A program made the translations under genes and the position numbers. DNA of 10,043 bases from Prevotella sp. UBA2725 (GTDB lineage: Bacteria > Bacteroidota > Bacteroidia > Bacteroidales > Bacteroidaceae): positions 1-10,043 of the forward strand of contig DEKJ01000044.1 in the NCBI GenBank assembly GCA_002353825.1, read 5' to 3'. Each line of letters starts with the position of its first letter. Position 1 is the first letter of the stretch. This document shows positions 1 to 7,192 of the stretch, one piece after another. The notes beneath the pieces were generated by a model. The model did no database searches. It was given only the letters and a program-made list of their open reading frames with translations, and was not told the DNA's origin.

Positions 1-2
1 AG

Positions 3-2333
3 TTAATTTTTAAATGTTACTAAGGTCTTCACCTCATAAGCCTCTATGGTCTCGCCGGTTGTCGTACCCCACACCTTGCGCATGGCCTTAAAACCTTCTT
101 GGAAGCGTGACATATTTTTAGTTACGAAATCAGAGATCTTGTCGAAGTTGAGTACATGCTCCTTGAGCGTCCATGCTTCCTGTCCGTTGGAGAGCTGTGT
201 GCGGGTCATATACATGTCGATGTCAAGGACATTGGCAATCTGCTTGTTGAATTCGTTAGTGAGCGTCTTCACATCCTCGGGAGCCCCATAGCCCTTTACC
301 AGTTCGTTGGCAACTGCATAGATGCCAGCCTCCAAGAGGGCACGACCGGTGAAGATGTATCCTTCCTGCTGTGCCTTGCGCAGATATTCATATCGCTTCT
401 CGGCAGTCATCTTGCCCAAATTGGTGTAAAGCTCCATAAAGTCTTTGCGGGCTGTGCCACCGACGACCTCTATGCCTTGCGAGCGCAGATTGTCCACGCG
501 CAGCATATCGTCGCTGACCGGTGTAGCCTTGAGATAGATCACAGACCCCGGTTCGGTCTTGGTCTCATCAGCAGTCTGGTTGGGAGCTGCCCATGCAGCA
601 TCCGTCACCTGCACATAGTGACCATCTTCGCTCTTGCCGTTGTTCTCCGTGATACCATAACCGTTCTGAATGCGGTAGTAGCCGTCTATAGCCTTCACCG
701 GTTCCTTGGTTGTGAGTGTGTAGGAAGCGGCGGCGTTCTCTACATTGCTCACGTCGAGATAACAAGTATTGTTCTTGATATAGGTGAGCGTTCCTGTAGA
801 GCCTGTGCCTTCCAAGACATCACTGTTGTTCACATTGTCGAAGGTGCCGGTAGTGTTTCCAAGCACGCGCATCTTCGAGGCATCGAACTTTGTGCGGTAC
901 TTGTCTTCTGTCTCGTCCTTCAACCAGATCTCGCCTTTCAGCAGGTTGTCGCCTTCTACGGCAGCGGGCTCCTCGAGCAGCGGCAGCAGACGGTTCTCTT
1001 TAGGATTGGTGCTGTTGCATGCCAGCACGACGGCGGTCTTCGAAGGCACTTTGCCCGAGGTAATCTCTTTGAGGTGCACCGTACCGTCGGCGTTGATCTT
1101 GTCAACGGTGTAGGCCTTTACGCCATCAAGACACTCGTAGGGGAATGCGGTGTACATGGTGGTGTAGTACTTGTCGCCTACCTTTGCCTGCTCAGAGGGC
1201 ATAGCGCCAAAGTAGGCATCCGTACTGTTGCGGGTGATAGGGATGACTTGCCAGTGGTAAGACGCGTCATTCTCATTGGCATTATTATAAAGTCCGGGAT
1301 GGTTCACTTTGCCAACACCCTCTTCTTGAGTAAAGGCATCATTATAATCCACCATATAGGCGGTAGAAGAACCTGCTGAGCCATAGATATAGAAATGATC
1401 ACCATGCTTAGAGAAGGTATATGTCTTGTTGGCAATAGACTTGGAATCCATACCTTGAGCAGCCATATTGGTGTTATCCAATCCTCCTGTCCCGTCAGAC
1501 GTTCCTGTGATCTTTAAGACGAAGGCAGGTGAGGCGTGCATCACATCGCTGTTGCTCTCCAAGAGCATGATGGAGTTCTTTAGGTATCTGTCATCTCGTG
1601 ATACATTTTTATCTGAGATACCCATCAGTCCTAAATTGCGGTTGAACTTCACGTTCCTTACGATGCAATAGAAGCCTGTTTTCGCCATGTCGATCTTGTC
1701 GAATGTCGCCACATACTTGCCCTTGTTGTCCTCTGTGACGGTAAAGGTATAGGGATTGTCTGTCGACACCACCTGGCCATCTTTTGTCCAGGCCTTAAAT
1801 TGTCCAGAATACATGTCGGCAAAAGCGGTCAAAGTAACCTTATCGCCTACTTTATTTGTGGCTATGTCAATGCCTGCAGTTCCTACTGACTCATTCTCTG
1901 ATGCAACATAGACCAAGCCTTTCTTTGCGAAATGGGCTGTATAGCTAAATATTGCGGGATCACCTTTGCTCGTTTTGTTACTGCTAAGTATACCCGCAGA
2001 TGGACTCTGCATTCTACTGAACACCTTTCCGTCAGAACTTGTCCAATAGTCGAAGACATAACCCTCTGCAGGCTGAGAAAAGAGATAAAACTCTTTTGAA
2101 GCAGCCTGTTGAGAAGATTTTTCTGTGTGATCAATTGTCTTCTCGTCTGCGTAATCTTCGCTCTTGGGCGTTTCCTGTTTGTCTGAGACATAAACCTTGC
2201 CCTCGCCAGTGGGCGATGCCGTCGCTGTCACTTTGTAATAGTAGTCTGTTCCTTCCGCCATCATATTGACGCTAAGGAGCAGAAAACAGCAAAGCAACAG
2301 CCATTTCAATCGTAGGTAAATCTTTGTTTTCAT
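3..2333 (-). CDS. Large secreted protein with InlB-like repeats, function unknown
   Basis: A 776-residue exported protein, the last gene of a three-gene minus-strand operon and 12 bp after the DUF4105 gene. Residues 1-26 form a signal peptide (KTK start, leucine-rich core, cut near MMA-EG). Residues about 30-215 hold two segments resembling divergent InlB B-repeats: a PAEGYVFDYW motif, then GDKVTLTA, FKAWTKDG and YVATF. Around residues 217 and 551 are similar GFYCIVRN and GYYRIQN motifs, each opening a probable beta-rich lobe. Residues about 388-440 (YYTTMYTAFPYE, then KVPSKTAVVL) match a beta-sandwich block common in Bacteroidales surface proteins. From about residue 632 the protein is mostly helical. 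I see no lipobox, LPXTG motif or clear type IX secretion signal. The start is the ATG just before the signal peptide. An adhesin-like or glycan-binding surface role is plausible, but no enzymatic function can be assigned. Domain identities come from memory of the families. Confidence 0.75.
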   Translation of the reverse strand: MKTKIYLRLKWLLLCCFLLLSVNMMAEGTDYYYKVTATASPTGEGKVYVSDKQETPKSEDYADEKTIDHTEKSSQQAASKEFYLFSQPAEGYVFDYWTSSDGKVFSRMQSPSAGILSSNKTSKGDPAIFSYTAHFAKKGLVYVASENESVGTAGIDIATNKVGDKVTLTAFADMYSGQFKAWTKDGQVVSTDNPYTFTVTEDNKGKYVATFDKIDMAKTGFYCIVRNVKFNRNLGLMGISDKNVSRDDRYLKNSIMLLESNSDVMHASPAFVLKITGTSDGTGGLDNTNMAAQGMDSKSIANKTYTFSKHGDHFYIYGSAGSSTAYMVDYNDAFTQEEGVGKVNHPGLYNNANENDASYHWQVIPITRNSTDAYFGAMPSEQAKVGDKYYTTMYTAFPYECLDGVKAYTVDKINADGTVHLKEITSGKVPSKTAVVLACNSTNPKENRLLPLLEEPAAVEGDNLLKGEIWLKDETEDKYRTKFDASKMRVLGNTTGTFDNVNNSDVLEGTGSTGTLTYIKNNTCYLDVSNVENAAASYTLTTKEPVKAIDGYYRIQNGYGITENNGKSEDGHYVQVTDAAWAAPNQTADETKTEPGSVIYLKATPVSDDMLRVDNLRSQGIEVVGGTARKDFMELYTNLGKMTAEKRYEYLRKAQQEGYIFTGRALLEAGIYAVANELVKGYGAPEDVKTLTNEFNKQIANVLDIDMYMTRTQLSNGQEAWTLKEHVLNFDKISDFVTKNMSRFQEGFKAMRKVWGTTTGETIEAYEVKTLVTFKN

Positions 2334-2345
2334 TGCCTTGTAAAT

Positions 2346-3572
2346 TTATTTGTTAGTACTAATCATATTTATTTGTTCTTTCCTCCCGTTGTAGTATCTG
2401 TCGGCACACCTCACCATCAGAGCGGCGACGATGAGCAGGTGGGCTGCATCAACCTGGTCGGTGATGAAAGGTGTGACAACGATGAACATCAGGAGAATGA
2501 GTGCATATACAGCATACACATTATTATATAGAGGTCGATGGCGGAAGCAAAGCCACACTACGAGGGGTAGTGGGTTGAAGGGAATGAGATACCAGTTCCA
2601 GCCACGACCGAAGAGGTTGGAAACTAAAGAGAAATACAAAAGGAAACATCCGAAAAGAGTCTGTACGACAAACAAGAGGGTATTGGTCACACCCCGCTCG
2701 CGCTCCCAACAGCATAGATGTTCGGTAACTGTCAAGACAACGATGATCAGCAAGAAGATTACAGAGAACACAAGGGGTGTGAATCCTGTGGATGTAGGAA
2801 AAACTCGCAGGGGCAACAATCTCGTTTCTTTCCCCGTGAAGACTGGTCTTCTTATGTGGGAGTTCTGCGTGCTGACAATGGAGCCTTGCTTGAGATATGT
2901 CGTTATGATCTCAGGAGCCATTCTGTCTTCCGCAGGCCAATAGTCATCAGCTTGACTGCCGAGAAATGTCATGAAAACAAATTCAGCCCACGGAGCGTGG
3001 CGCGATAAGTATCGGATGCCTTCTCCATTTGTAGGTTTCATCAATTGGCCGAAATGACTGAAGTCAATGTATTCATTTTGCAGAACACTCTCAACCATAA
3101 GCAGACTGAGCGTGATGCAATTATTTCGGAAGAAGGTGAAATATCGCCTTGGTCCTTCCTCCATATCCTCGTCGAGCGCGCGCCACAGCTCCTGCTTCTC
3201 GTGTGGCGTGAGATTGAGTTCATACTCCGTGACGCCACGTCCCTCAGCCTTATACTGTTGCAGAAATTCCTGGGCAGGCACTGCGACGAAGCAAGCCTTC
3301 GACTTGCCGGCAAAGAATTTCAGATAGTTGGGCTCGGTCTCAAAGGTATAGACGTAGTCGAGATCCTTTGACGGACATTGCATGTGTAGCACGCAATGTC
3401 CGAAGACCGAATAGATCTCGCTGCCGGGACTGATGACCATCAGGCTTGCCGTCACAAAATGTGTACTGTCCTGCGACGTGGCTGCCGACGCCTGGCATAT
3501 AGCAAAACAGTGTATCATCAGCATGATGACACACCACAGTACCTCGTTTATGATGTGACGCAAGGAGCTCAT
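2346..3572 (-). CDS. DUF4105 (Lnb N-terminal-like) membrane protein
   Basis: A 408-residue protein, close to the usual size of Bacteroidetes DUF4105 proteins. A signal peptide or anchor lies at about residues 7-31. The DUF4105 domain follows, with the hallmark SPGSEIYSVFGH (about 48-59) and FFRNNCIT (Cys about 152). The C-terminal third carries roughly four or five membrane helices, starting with VFSVIFLLIIVVL near residue 270. The His-before-Cys order resembles circularly permuted NlpC/P60 papain-like enzymes, so the periplasmic domain may be a thiol hydrolase or acyl-transfer enzyme; this is inference. The ATG at 3572 overlaps the upstream stop as TGATG, which suggests translational coupling. 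A GTG one codon earlier (3575) is an alternative start. It lies between the 73-residue gene and the large secreted protein, so a role in envelope processing of its neighbour is possible but unproven. Confidence 0.85.
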   Translation of the reverse strand: MSSLRHIINEVLWCVIMLMIHCFAICQASAATSQDSTHFVTASLMVISPGSEIYSVFGHCVLHMQCPSKDLDYVYTFETEPNYLKFFAGKSKACFVAVPAQEFLQQYKAEGRGVTEYELNLTPHEKQELWRALDEDMEEGPRRYFTFFRNNCITLSLLMVESVLQNEYIDFSHFGQLMKPTNGEGIRYLSRHAPWAEFVFMTFLGSQADDYWPAEDRMAPEIITTYLKQGSIVSTQNSHIRRPVFTGKETRLLPLRVFPTSTGFTPLVFSVIFLLIIVVLTVTEHLCCWERERGVTNTLLFVVQTLFGCFLLYFSLVSNLFGRGWNWYLIPFNPLPLVVWLCFRHRPLYNNVYAVYALILLMFIVVTPFITDQVDAAHLLIVAALMVRCADRYYNGRKEQINMISTNK

Positions 3573-3793
3573 CACTTGCTTGCGTTAATGGCACGAGGGG
3601 CATAGCCACCCCACCTGGCAATGGCTTTGCCGTTATAGAAAGATACTATTTCACAACTGTTGTGAACAGCTGACCATATCAGTTGTTCACCTGTGTCGAA
3701 GGAGAAGTACAAATCCCCTCCCACATTAGCTAAACTTCCTTTTTTGTTGTAGGAAGTTGTAGTAATGGCAAAGAAAAGTCCTCTTCTATTCAT
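3572..3793 (-). CDS. Small hypothetical protein, first gene of operon
   Basis: A 73-residue protein that I do not recognise. It has no signal peptide or membrane helix. The middle looks beta-rich, with GGDLYFSFDTGEQLIW and a single Cys, and the C-terminus is GYAPRAINASK. Support for a real gene: a good -33/-7 promoter (3834-3865) lies upstream with a leader of about 34 bases, and its TGA overlaps the next ATG as TGATG. The frame is open upstream to a TAA but has no better start codon. It could also be a short leader reading frame whose translation feeds the DUF4105 gene. Confidence 0.55.
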   Translation of the reverse strand: MNRRGLFFAITTTSYNKKGSLANVGGDLYFSFDTGEQLIWSAVHNSCEIVSFYNGKAIARWGGYAPRAINASK

Positions 3794-3833
3794 TTTATCT
3801 AATAAGTAGTCAAACAGATACTTTTATATTCGG

Positions 3834-3865
3834 CAAATATACGCAATTCCGTGCTATTGAACAAA
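3834..3865 (-). promoter_or_regulatory. Bacteroidetes-type promoter for the DUF4105 operon
   Basis: On the minus strand, TTTG (3865-3862) is followed after 20 bases by TATATTTG (3841-3834). This matches the Bacteroidetes sigma-ABfr consensus of TTTG at -33 and TAnnTTTG at -7. The expected transcript starts near 3827, about 34 bases before the ATG at 3793. It is the best-formed promoter in the window. Confidence 0.65.
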
Positions 3866-4031
3866 TTTTAAGCCGATTATTTTAAAGTTTTCTCTTTTTT
3901 CTTGTCCTTCAAATTCTTTTCCTAACTTCGTCAATGCGTCACCCGAATTTTATCTGTTCGGCAGTCTATTCTGCCTCAACCCCATGAAACCCTTGCTATG
4001 ATGCAAGACGATTCTCGCAGCGGTGTATATA
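3866..4031. other. Non-coding stretch between divergent units, left part
   Basis: Between the minus-strand operon promoter and the first repeat copy. The first half is T-rich on the plus strand (around 3888-3920). The rest shows no convincing gene. TTCTCGCAGCG at 4012-4022 resembles the start of the repeat element at 4032 and may be a partial copy. Confidence 0.4.
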
Positions 4032-4115
4032 TTTTCTCGCGGAGCCGCGCGAGATAATCGAGCCACGCAGTTATTGCTTCTGAGAATGAGAGCACGCAGA
4101 GAGCCCTTCGGTCTT
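4032..4115 (+). repeat. Intergenic repeat element, copy 1
   Basis: An 84-bp element beginning TTTTCTCGCGG and ending CCCTTCGGTCTT. The 65-bp core 4051-4115 matches 6086-6150 with four mismatches. Its 5' end can form a hairpin, TCTCGCG (4035-4041) with CGCGAGA (4048-4054). Its composition (CGCAGAG, GAGCCAC, CTTCGG) is like the 'cgcagag' intergenic repeats I recall from Bacteroidetes genomes. It encodes nothing convincing. Confidence 0.8.
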
Positions 4116-4209
4116 GGGAGAAGTTCACAGAGATGAACCAACACTGTTCTCACAGTATATCTCCTCGTATGCTCCACATACTCTCCACATAGACCGAAGG
4201 TCTCTCTGC
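4096..4209. repeat. 19-bp inverted repeat, 76-base spacer
   Basis: GCAGAGAGCCCTTCGGTCT (4096-4114) is the reverse complement of 4191-4209 with one mismatch. The two arms are the 3' ends of repeat copies lying head-on, so a transcript through here could form a long hairpin. Confidence 0.75.
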
Positions 4210-4305
4210 TCTCTCCTCATAAGGTCGAAGGCCTCTCAGCGATCTCAGCCTCTCACACGTATCATCTCATCAACTCAATAAGCTCTGCGGTTCTGCGCGA
4301 GATTA
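4191..4305 (-). repeat. Intergenic repeat element, inverted diverged copy
   Basis: Read on the minus strand, this stretch starts (4305-4283) with 17 of 23 bases matching the beginning of the 6066 copy and ends (4209-4191) with 18 of 19 bases matching the end of the 4032 copy. At about 115 bp it is longer than the other two, and its interior is diverged, with a second CTTCG-type motif near 4221-4240. Both ends matching in the right order supports a degraded third copy rather than chance. Confidence 0.5.
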
Positions 4306-4413
4306 AACCCTTTCACACGATCTTAACAACAGAATGGTGCAAGAATGATTTAATTTAATCATTTCGTCACAGATGTTTCTTGCTACAAATGTCGGCAATT
4401 ACAATTTATCCAT

Positions 4414-4421
4414 TATCTTTG
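4414..4421 (+). promoter_or_regulatory. -7 element for the DUF2207 gene
   Basis: TATCTTTG fits TAnnTTTG. I see no good TTTG at the -33 position. Transcription would begin near 4428, leaving a leader of about 22 bases before the ATG at 4451. Its position inside the longer open frame is the main reason to reject the upstream start at 4373. Confidence 0.5.
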
Positions 4422-4450
4422 CATTTAAATTAAAACTTTACCCACAGACC

Positions 4451-6040
4451 ATGAACAGAATCTTTTTTTTACTCTGCGCTTTATTTCTCTCCCTGTCCAT
4501 GATGTCTCAAAGCATCGTGCACAATTTAGACATTACCGTAACTTTGAAGCACAATGGCGATGCCCATATCCGGGAAGTGTGGAAGATCGAAATGGGCGAA
4601 GATGTTAAGACAGAATGGTATGTCGTCCACTATCATATAGGTGAACGGAAGATTACGAACCTCACTGTTTCCGATAATGGCTCAAGGCTGACAACCTTAA
4701 AGGATGAATGGGATGTCGACGCCAGCAAAGCGGAGAAAGCGGGGAAATGTGGCTTGAGATCTAAAAAAGGCGGTTATGAGCTATGCTGGGGTGTACCGAC
4801 GCTCGGCAGACATGTCTACACCGTCGACTACGACCTCGAAGGTTTGGTGCTGTCTTTCCCCGACAAGGATGGATTCGGCTATTGGTTTGCCGACCTCAAC
4901 GATGTGGACCCTATCAAAGCGTTCAGCGTCAGCGTGAAAGCGCCCTTTGCCTTGTCCCATGACAACTGTCAGGTATGGGGATTCGGATACAAAGGTACTG
5001 CCAAGGTGACCAATGGCACGACAGAAGCCCTGTCCACAGGTGAGATAGACAAGATAGGACTGCTCATGTCGTTCCGCAAGGGACTGTTTGCACCATCCTT
5101 AAAAGGAAAAGGTTCTTTCGCCGAACTGCAGGCGGAGGCTTTCAAAGGAAGCGACTTCGGAGGCGGCTCAGAGGAAGGACCTATGTCGCTTTTCGAAAAG
5201 ATCAGCTGGATTGTCGGTGGCGTGGTCATCGCGGTCTTGATTCTCATAGCGTTCATACACGATTACCGCCTGAAACGAAACGCAAAAATGTTGCCCTACT
5301 ATAAAGAGGTGTCACCGGCATGGACGCTGTTGACAGCAGCAAAGGTTCTGGAAGATTATGGCTGGTATAAACAGAAGAACCTTTTTGCGGCTTTGATGCT
5401 ACGACTCATCAGCAAGGGGAAACTGTCCGTCGAGGTCGGAGAGAAGCTTGACAAGAAAGGGAGAAAAGAGAAAGTGATGAAGGTGGTGCCCACAATGGTC
5501 GACAAGCCTTTTGTCCCAGCGAGGTCTGACGACTATCTCTGCGACTACCTGCTCTACATTTTGGCGCAAGCCAAGGATCAAGACGGTATCATCCAGCAAG
5601 ACAAACTGGAGCAATGGGCGGAGAACAACACGGAAGACATTGAAGACTTTTACCATGCCATGGACACCACCACAGTGGAAGACACCATGAGCGACAGCGA
5701 GCGTCAACACCTCTTGGGACTGAGAAACTACCTCGCCGACTTCAACAAAACCGGCGACAGGTCTATCACGGAAGTCCGTGTCTGGGACGATATCATTATC
5801 TATTCGCAGCTCTTTGGCTTTACGAAGAAACTGATGAAAGAACTGCACCAAGTATGTCCCGATTATGCCAATCTTTCAGCTTTTGGCCAGGAGGTTGACG
5901 ATATCAGCATTTATTTTCTTATCTATGCCTGCAGCGACAGTGTCAACGGAGTCATCAGCTCTTACACATCTGAAGCCGTCGAGGCCAGTCTGAACGGTGG
6001 GGGAGACTTCGGCGGCGGTGGTGGCGGTGGTGGGCGTTAG
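4451..6040 (+). CDS. DUF2207-family membrane-anchored protein
   Basis: A 529-residue protein of the DUF2207 family, whose function is unknown. Residues 1-20 form a signal peptide (MNRIFFLLCALFLSLSMMSQ). An extracytoplasmic beta-rich domain follows, with LDITVTLKHNGDAHIREVW near the start, as is usual for the family. A single membrane helix lies at about 253-272 (VGGVVIAVLILIAFIHDY). After it comes a cytoplasmic helical region containing a winged-helix-like stretch (AALMLRLISKGKL) and the family's Trp-Tyr block around W445 (VWDDIIIYSQLFGF). The tail is glycine-rich (GGGDFGGGGGGGGR), typical of DUF2207 and TPM-domain proteins. Many relatives have two more helices before the Trp-Tyr block; I do not see them here. 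The frame is open from 4373, but ATG 4451 is chosen because it starts the signal peptide and follows the -7 element. It appears to be monocistronic, with repeat copies on both sides. Confidence 0.87.
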   Translation: MNRIFFLLCALFLSLSMMSQSIVHNLDITVTLKHNGDAHIREVWKIEMGEDVKTEWYVVHYHIGERKITNLTVSDNGSRLTTLKDEWDVDASKAEKAGKCGLRSKKGGYELCWGVPTLGRHVYTVDYDLEGLVLSFPDKDGFGYWFADLNDVDPIKAFSVSVKAPFALSHDNCQVWGFGYKGTAKVTNGTTEALSTGEIDKIGLLMSFRKGLFAPSLKGKGSFAELQAEAFKGSDFGGGSEEGPMSLFEKISWIVGGVVIAVLILIAFIHDYRLKRNAKMLPYYKEVSPAWTLLTAAKVLEDYGWYKQKNLFAALMLRLISKGKLSVEVGEKLDKKGRKEKVMKVVPTMVDKPFVPARSDDYLCDYLLYILAQAKDQDGIIQQDKLEQWAENNTEDIEDFYHAMDTTTVEDTMSDSERQHLLGLRNYLADFNKTGDRSITEVRVWDDIIIYSQLFGFTKKLMKELHQVCPDYANLSAFGQEVDDISIYFLIYACSDSVNGVISSYTSEAVEASLNGGGDFGGGGGGGGR

Positions 6041-6065
6041 ACCGCCCCACTTAAGAGGTTAGTTG

Positions 6066-6150
6066 TTTTCTCACGCAGCGCCGCGGAGATAATCGAGCCA
6101 CGGAGTTATTCCTTCTGAGAATTAGAGCACGCAGAGAGCCCTTCGGCCTT
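6066..6150 (+). repeat. Intergenic repeat element, copy 2
   Basis: An 85-bp element in the same orientation as 4032-4115. The core 6086-6150 differs from copy 1 at four of 65 positions; the first 20 bases are less alike. It starts 26 bp after the DUF2207 stop codon. With copy 1 it forms direct repeats about 2 kb apart around that gene. Confidence 0.8.
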
Positions 6151-6263
6151 TCGTGTGGCGTATCGGCCACAAGGATCGCGCCCGGCAAGACCTACTTCCC
6201 GACCATTATTGATATTTTTTGGAAAAATATATAGATTTAGAAGGCAGTTCTTGATTAATTTCG

Positions 6264-6271
6264 TATCTTTG
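6264..6271 (+). promoter_or_regulatory. -7 element for the outer-membrane protein gene
   Basis: TATCTTTG fits TAnnTTTG, with an expected start near 6278 and a leader of about 34 bases, AT-rich, before the ATG at 6312. A -33 TTTG at the usual distance is not evident. Confidence 0.5.
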
Positions 6272-6311
6272 CAACAAATTATAAAACCATAACAATAATT
6301 ATCTACTATTT

Positions 6312-6926
6312 ATGAAAAAGATTATCATTATTGCGTGCCTATTATTAACTTCGGTAGGAACGTTTGCCCAGCATGCAAAAGGTTCGTTTAACATTCAACC
6401 CAAAGTGGGCCTCAATGTAGCAACAATGACAGACAATGACGGCAGCGATCCTCGCGTGGGCTTTGTCGGAGGTGCTGAGTTCGAATACCAAGCCACCGAT
6501 TTGCTGTCTCTCTCTTTTGGAGCACTCTATTCCCAGCAAGGATTGAAGGCTAACAGCGATGAAATGGACGGTACTATAAAAATGGACTACATTAACGTGC
6601 CTGTTCTCTTGAATGTGTATGTTACCAAAGGATTGGCTGTGAAGGCTGGTATACAGCCGGGATTCAAGGTCAATAGTAAGGTCAAGGTCTCTGCTGCTGG
6701 TGCTTCCGCTGAGGTTGATTTAGAAAAAGCGCTTTAGGCAGGAGGAGTAGATGCCAGTGTAAAGAGTGTGGACTTCGCTATACCAATGGGTCTTTCGTAC
6801 GAATACCGTAACTTCCAATTTGACGCTCGCTATAACTTAAGTGTCACCAAAGCCATAGAGGCTGAGGGTGAATCGACAAAACACTCGGTATTCCAGTTCA
6901 CTATAGGCTATAAGTTCAATTTATAA
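6312..6926 (+). pseudogene. Outer-membrane beta-barrel protein interrupted by TAG
   Basis: A small porin-like beta-barrel protein of the PorT / outer-membrane beta-barrel type common in Bacteroidales. The full frame is 204 codons plus a terminal TAA. Residues 1-19 form a signal peptide (MKKIIIIACLLLTSVGTFA). Alternating strands follow, with family-like motifs such as QPKVGLNVATM, VGFVGGAEFEY, SFGALYSQQG, DYINVPVLLNVYV and GLAVKAGIQPGF. An in-frame TAG at 6735-6737 (codon 142) would stop translation at KAL. The remaining 62 codons stay open and family-like (FAIPMGLSYEY, FQFDARYNL, FTIGYKFNL). One C-to-T change would restore Gln. The protein made up to the TAG would lack its last strands and probably would not fold as a barrel. 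Recent nonsense mutation, strain polymorphism or base-call error are all possible; readthrough is less likely. Confidence 0.85.
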
Positions 6927-6983
6927 CCAAGCTTTGCAGGATCAGCCAACAGCTATTGGCAGACTGTAAGATAATGTGTGCTT

Positions 6984-7027
6984 GTTTGCACTTCATATTC
7001 TACAATAGGATGGTATGAAGTGCAAAC
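6984..7027. repeat. Perfect 14-bp inverted repeat
   Basis: GTTTGCACTTCATA (6984-6997) and TATGAAGTGCAAAC (7014-7027) are exact reverse complements, separated by 16 bases. Two G-T wobble pairs can extend the stem on each side. No T-tract follows on either strand, so it is not a textbook intrinsic terminator. It lies between convergent genes. Confidence 0.8.
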
Positions 7028-7134
7028 GGCATGTCGTCTTTATAAGATAAAGGAAGTAGGGGACCTTACTCAGAAGCATCTGCTGGGCGCAATTGAATTT
7101 GAAACATCCTTAGGTTGTTCATCGTCTCTGGCTA

Positions 7135-7166
7135 CCATAGCCCACCCCAAGCAGGGTGAGTTATGG
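7135..7166. terminator. Possible terminator hairpin between convergent genes
   Basis: CCATAGCCCACCC (7135-7147) pairs with GGGTGAGTTATGG (7154-7166) across a 6-base loop, with one mismatch and one wobble in the plus-strand transcript. It lies 27 bases beyond the stop of the minus-strand gene at 7193 and downstream of the barrel gene. No T-tract follows, so the terminator function is tentative. Confidence 0.4.
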
Positions 7167-7192
7167 CTCAGATTAAAATTACTAATCTACTA

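Noticed and set aside
156..1379. A 407-codon open frame on the plus strand
   Set aside because: It lies wholly antisense to the 776-residue secreted protein, has no family-like motifs or promoter, and its Cys- and His-rich composition is typical of a shadow frame.
3950..4177. A 75-codon minus-strand frame in the intergenic repeat region
   Set aside because: It reads through the repeat element copy, is rich in Arg and Leu from GC-rich repeat sequence, and has no promoter or family likeness.
4032..4310. A CRISPR array
   Set aside because: The copies are few, differ in length and orientation, and are not evenly spaced with unique spacers.
4373..4450. A 26-residue N-terminal extension of the DUF2207 protein
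   Set aside because: The stretch contains the -7 element at 4414-4421, and the signal peptide begins at 4451.
6735..6737. Use of a recoded TAG (alternative genetic code)
   Set aside because: The other genes in the window read normally with the standard code and no other internal TAG appears, so a single nonsense change or base error is simpler.
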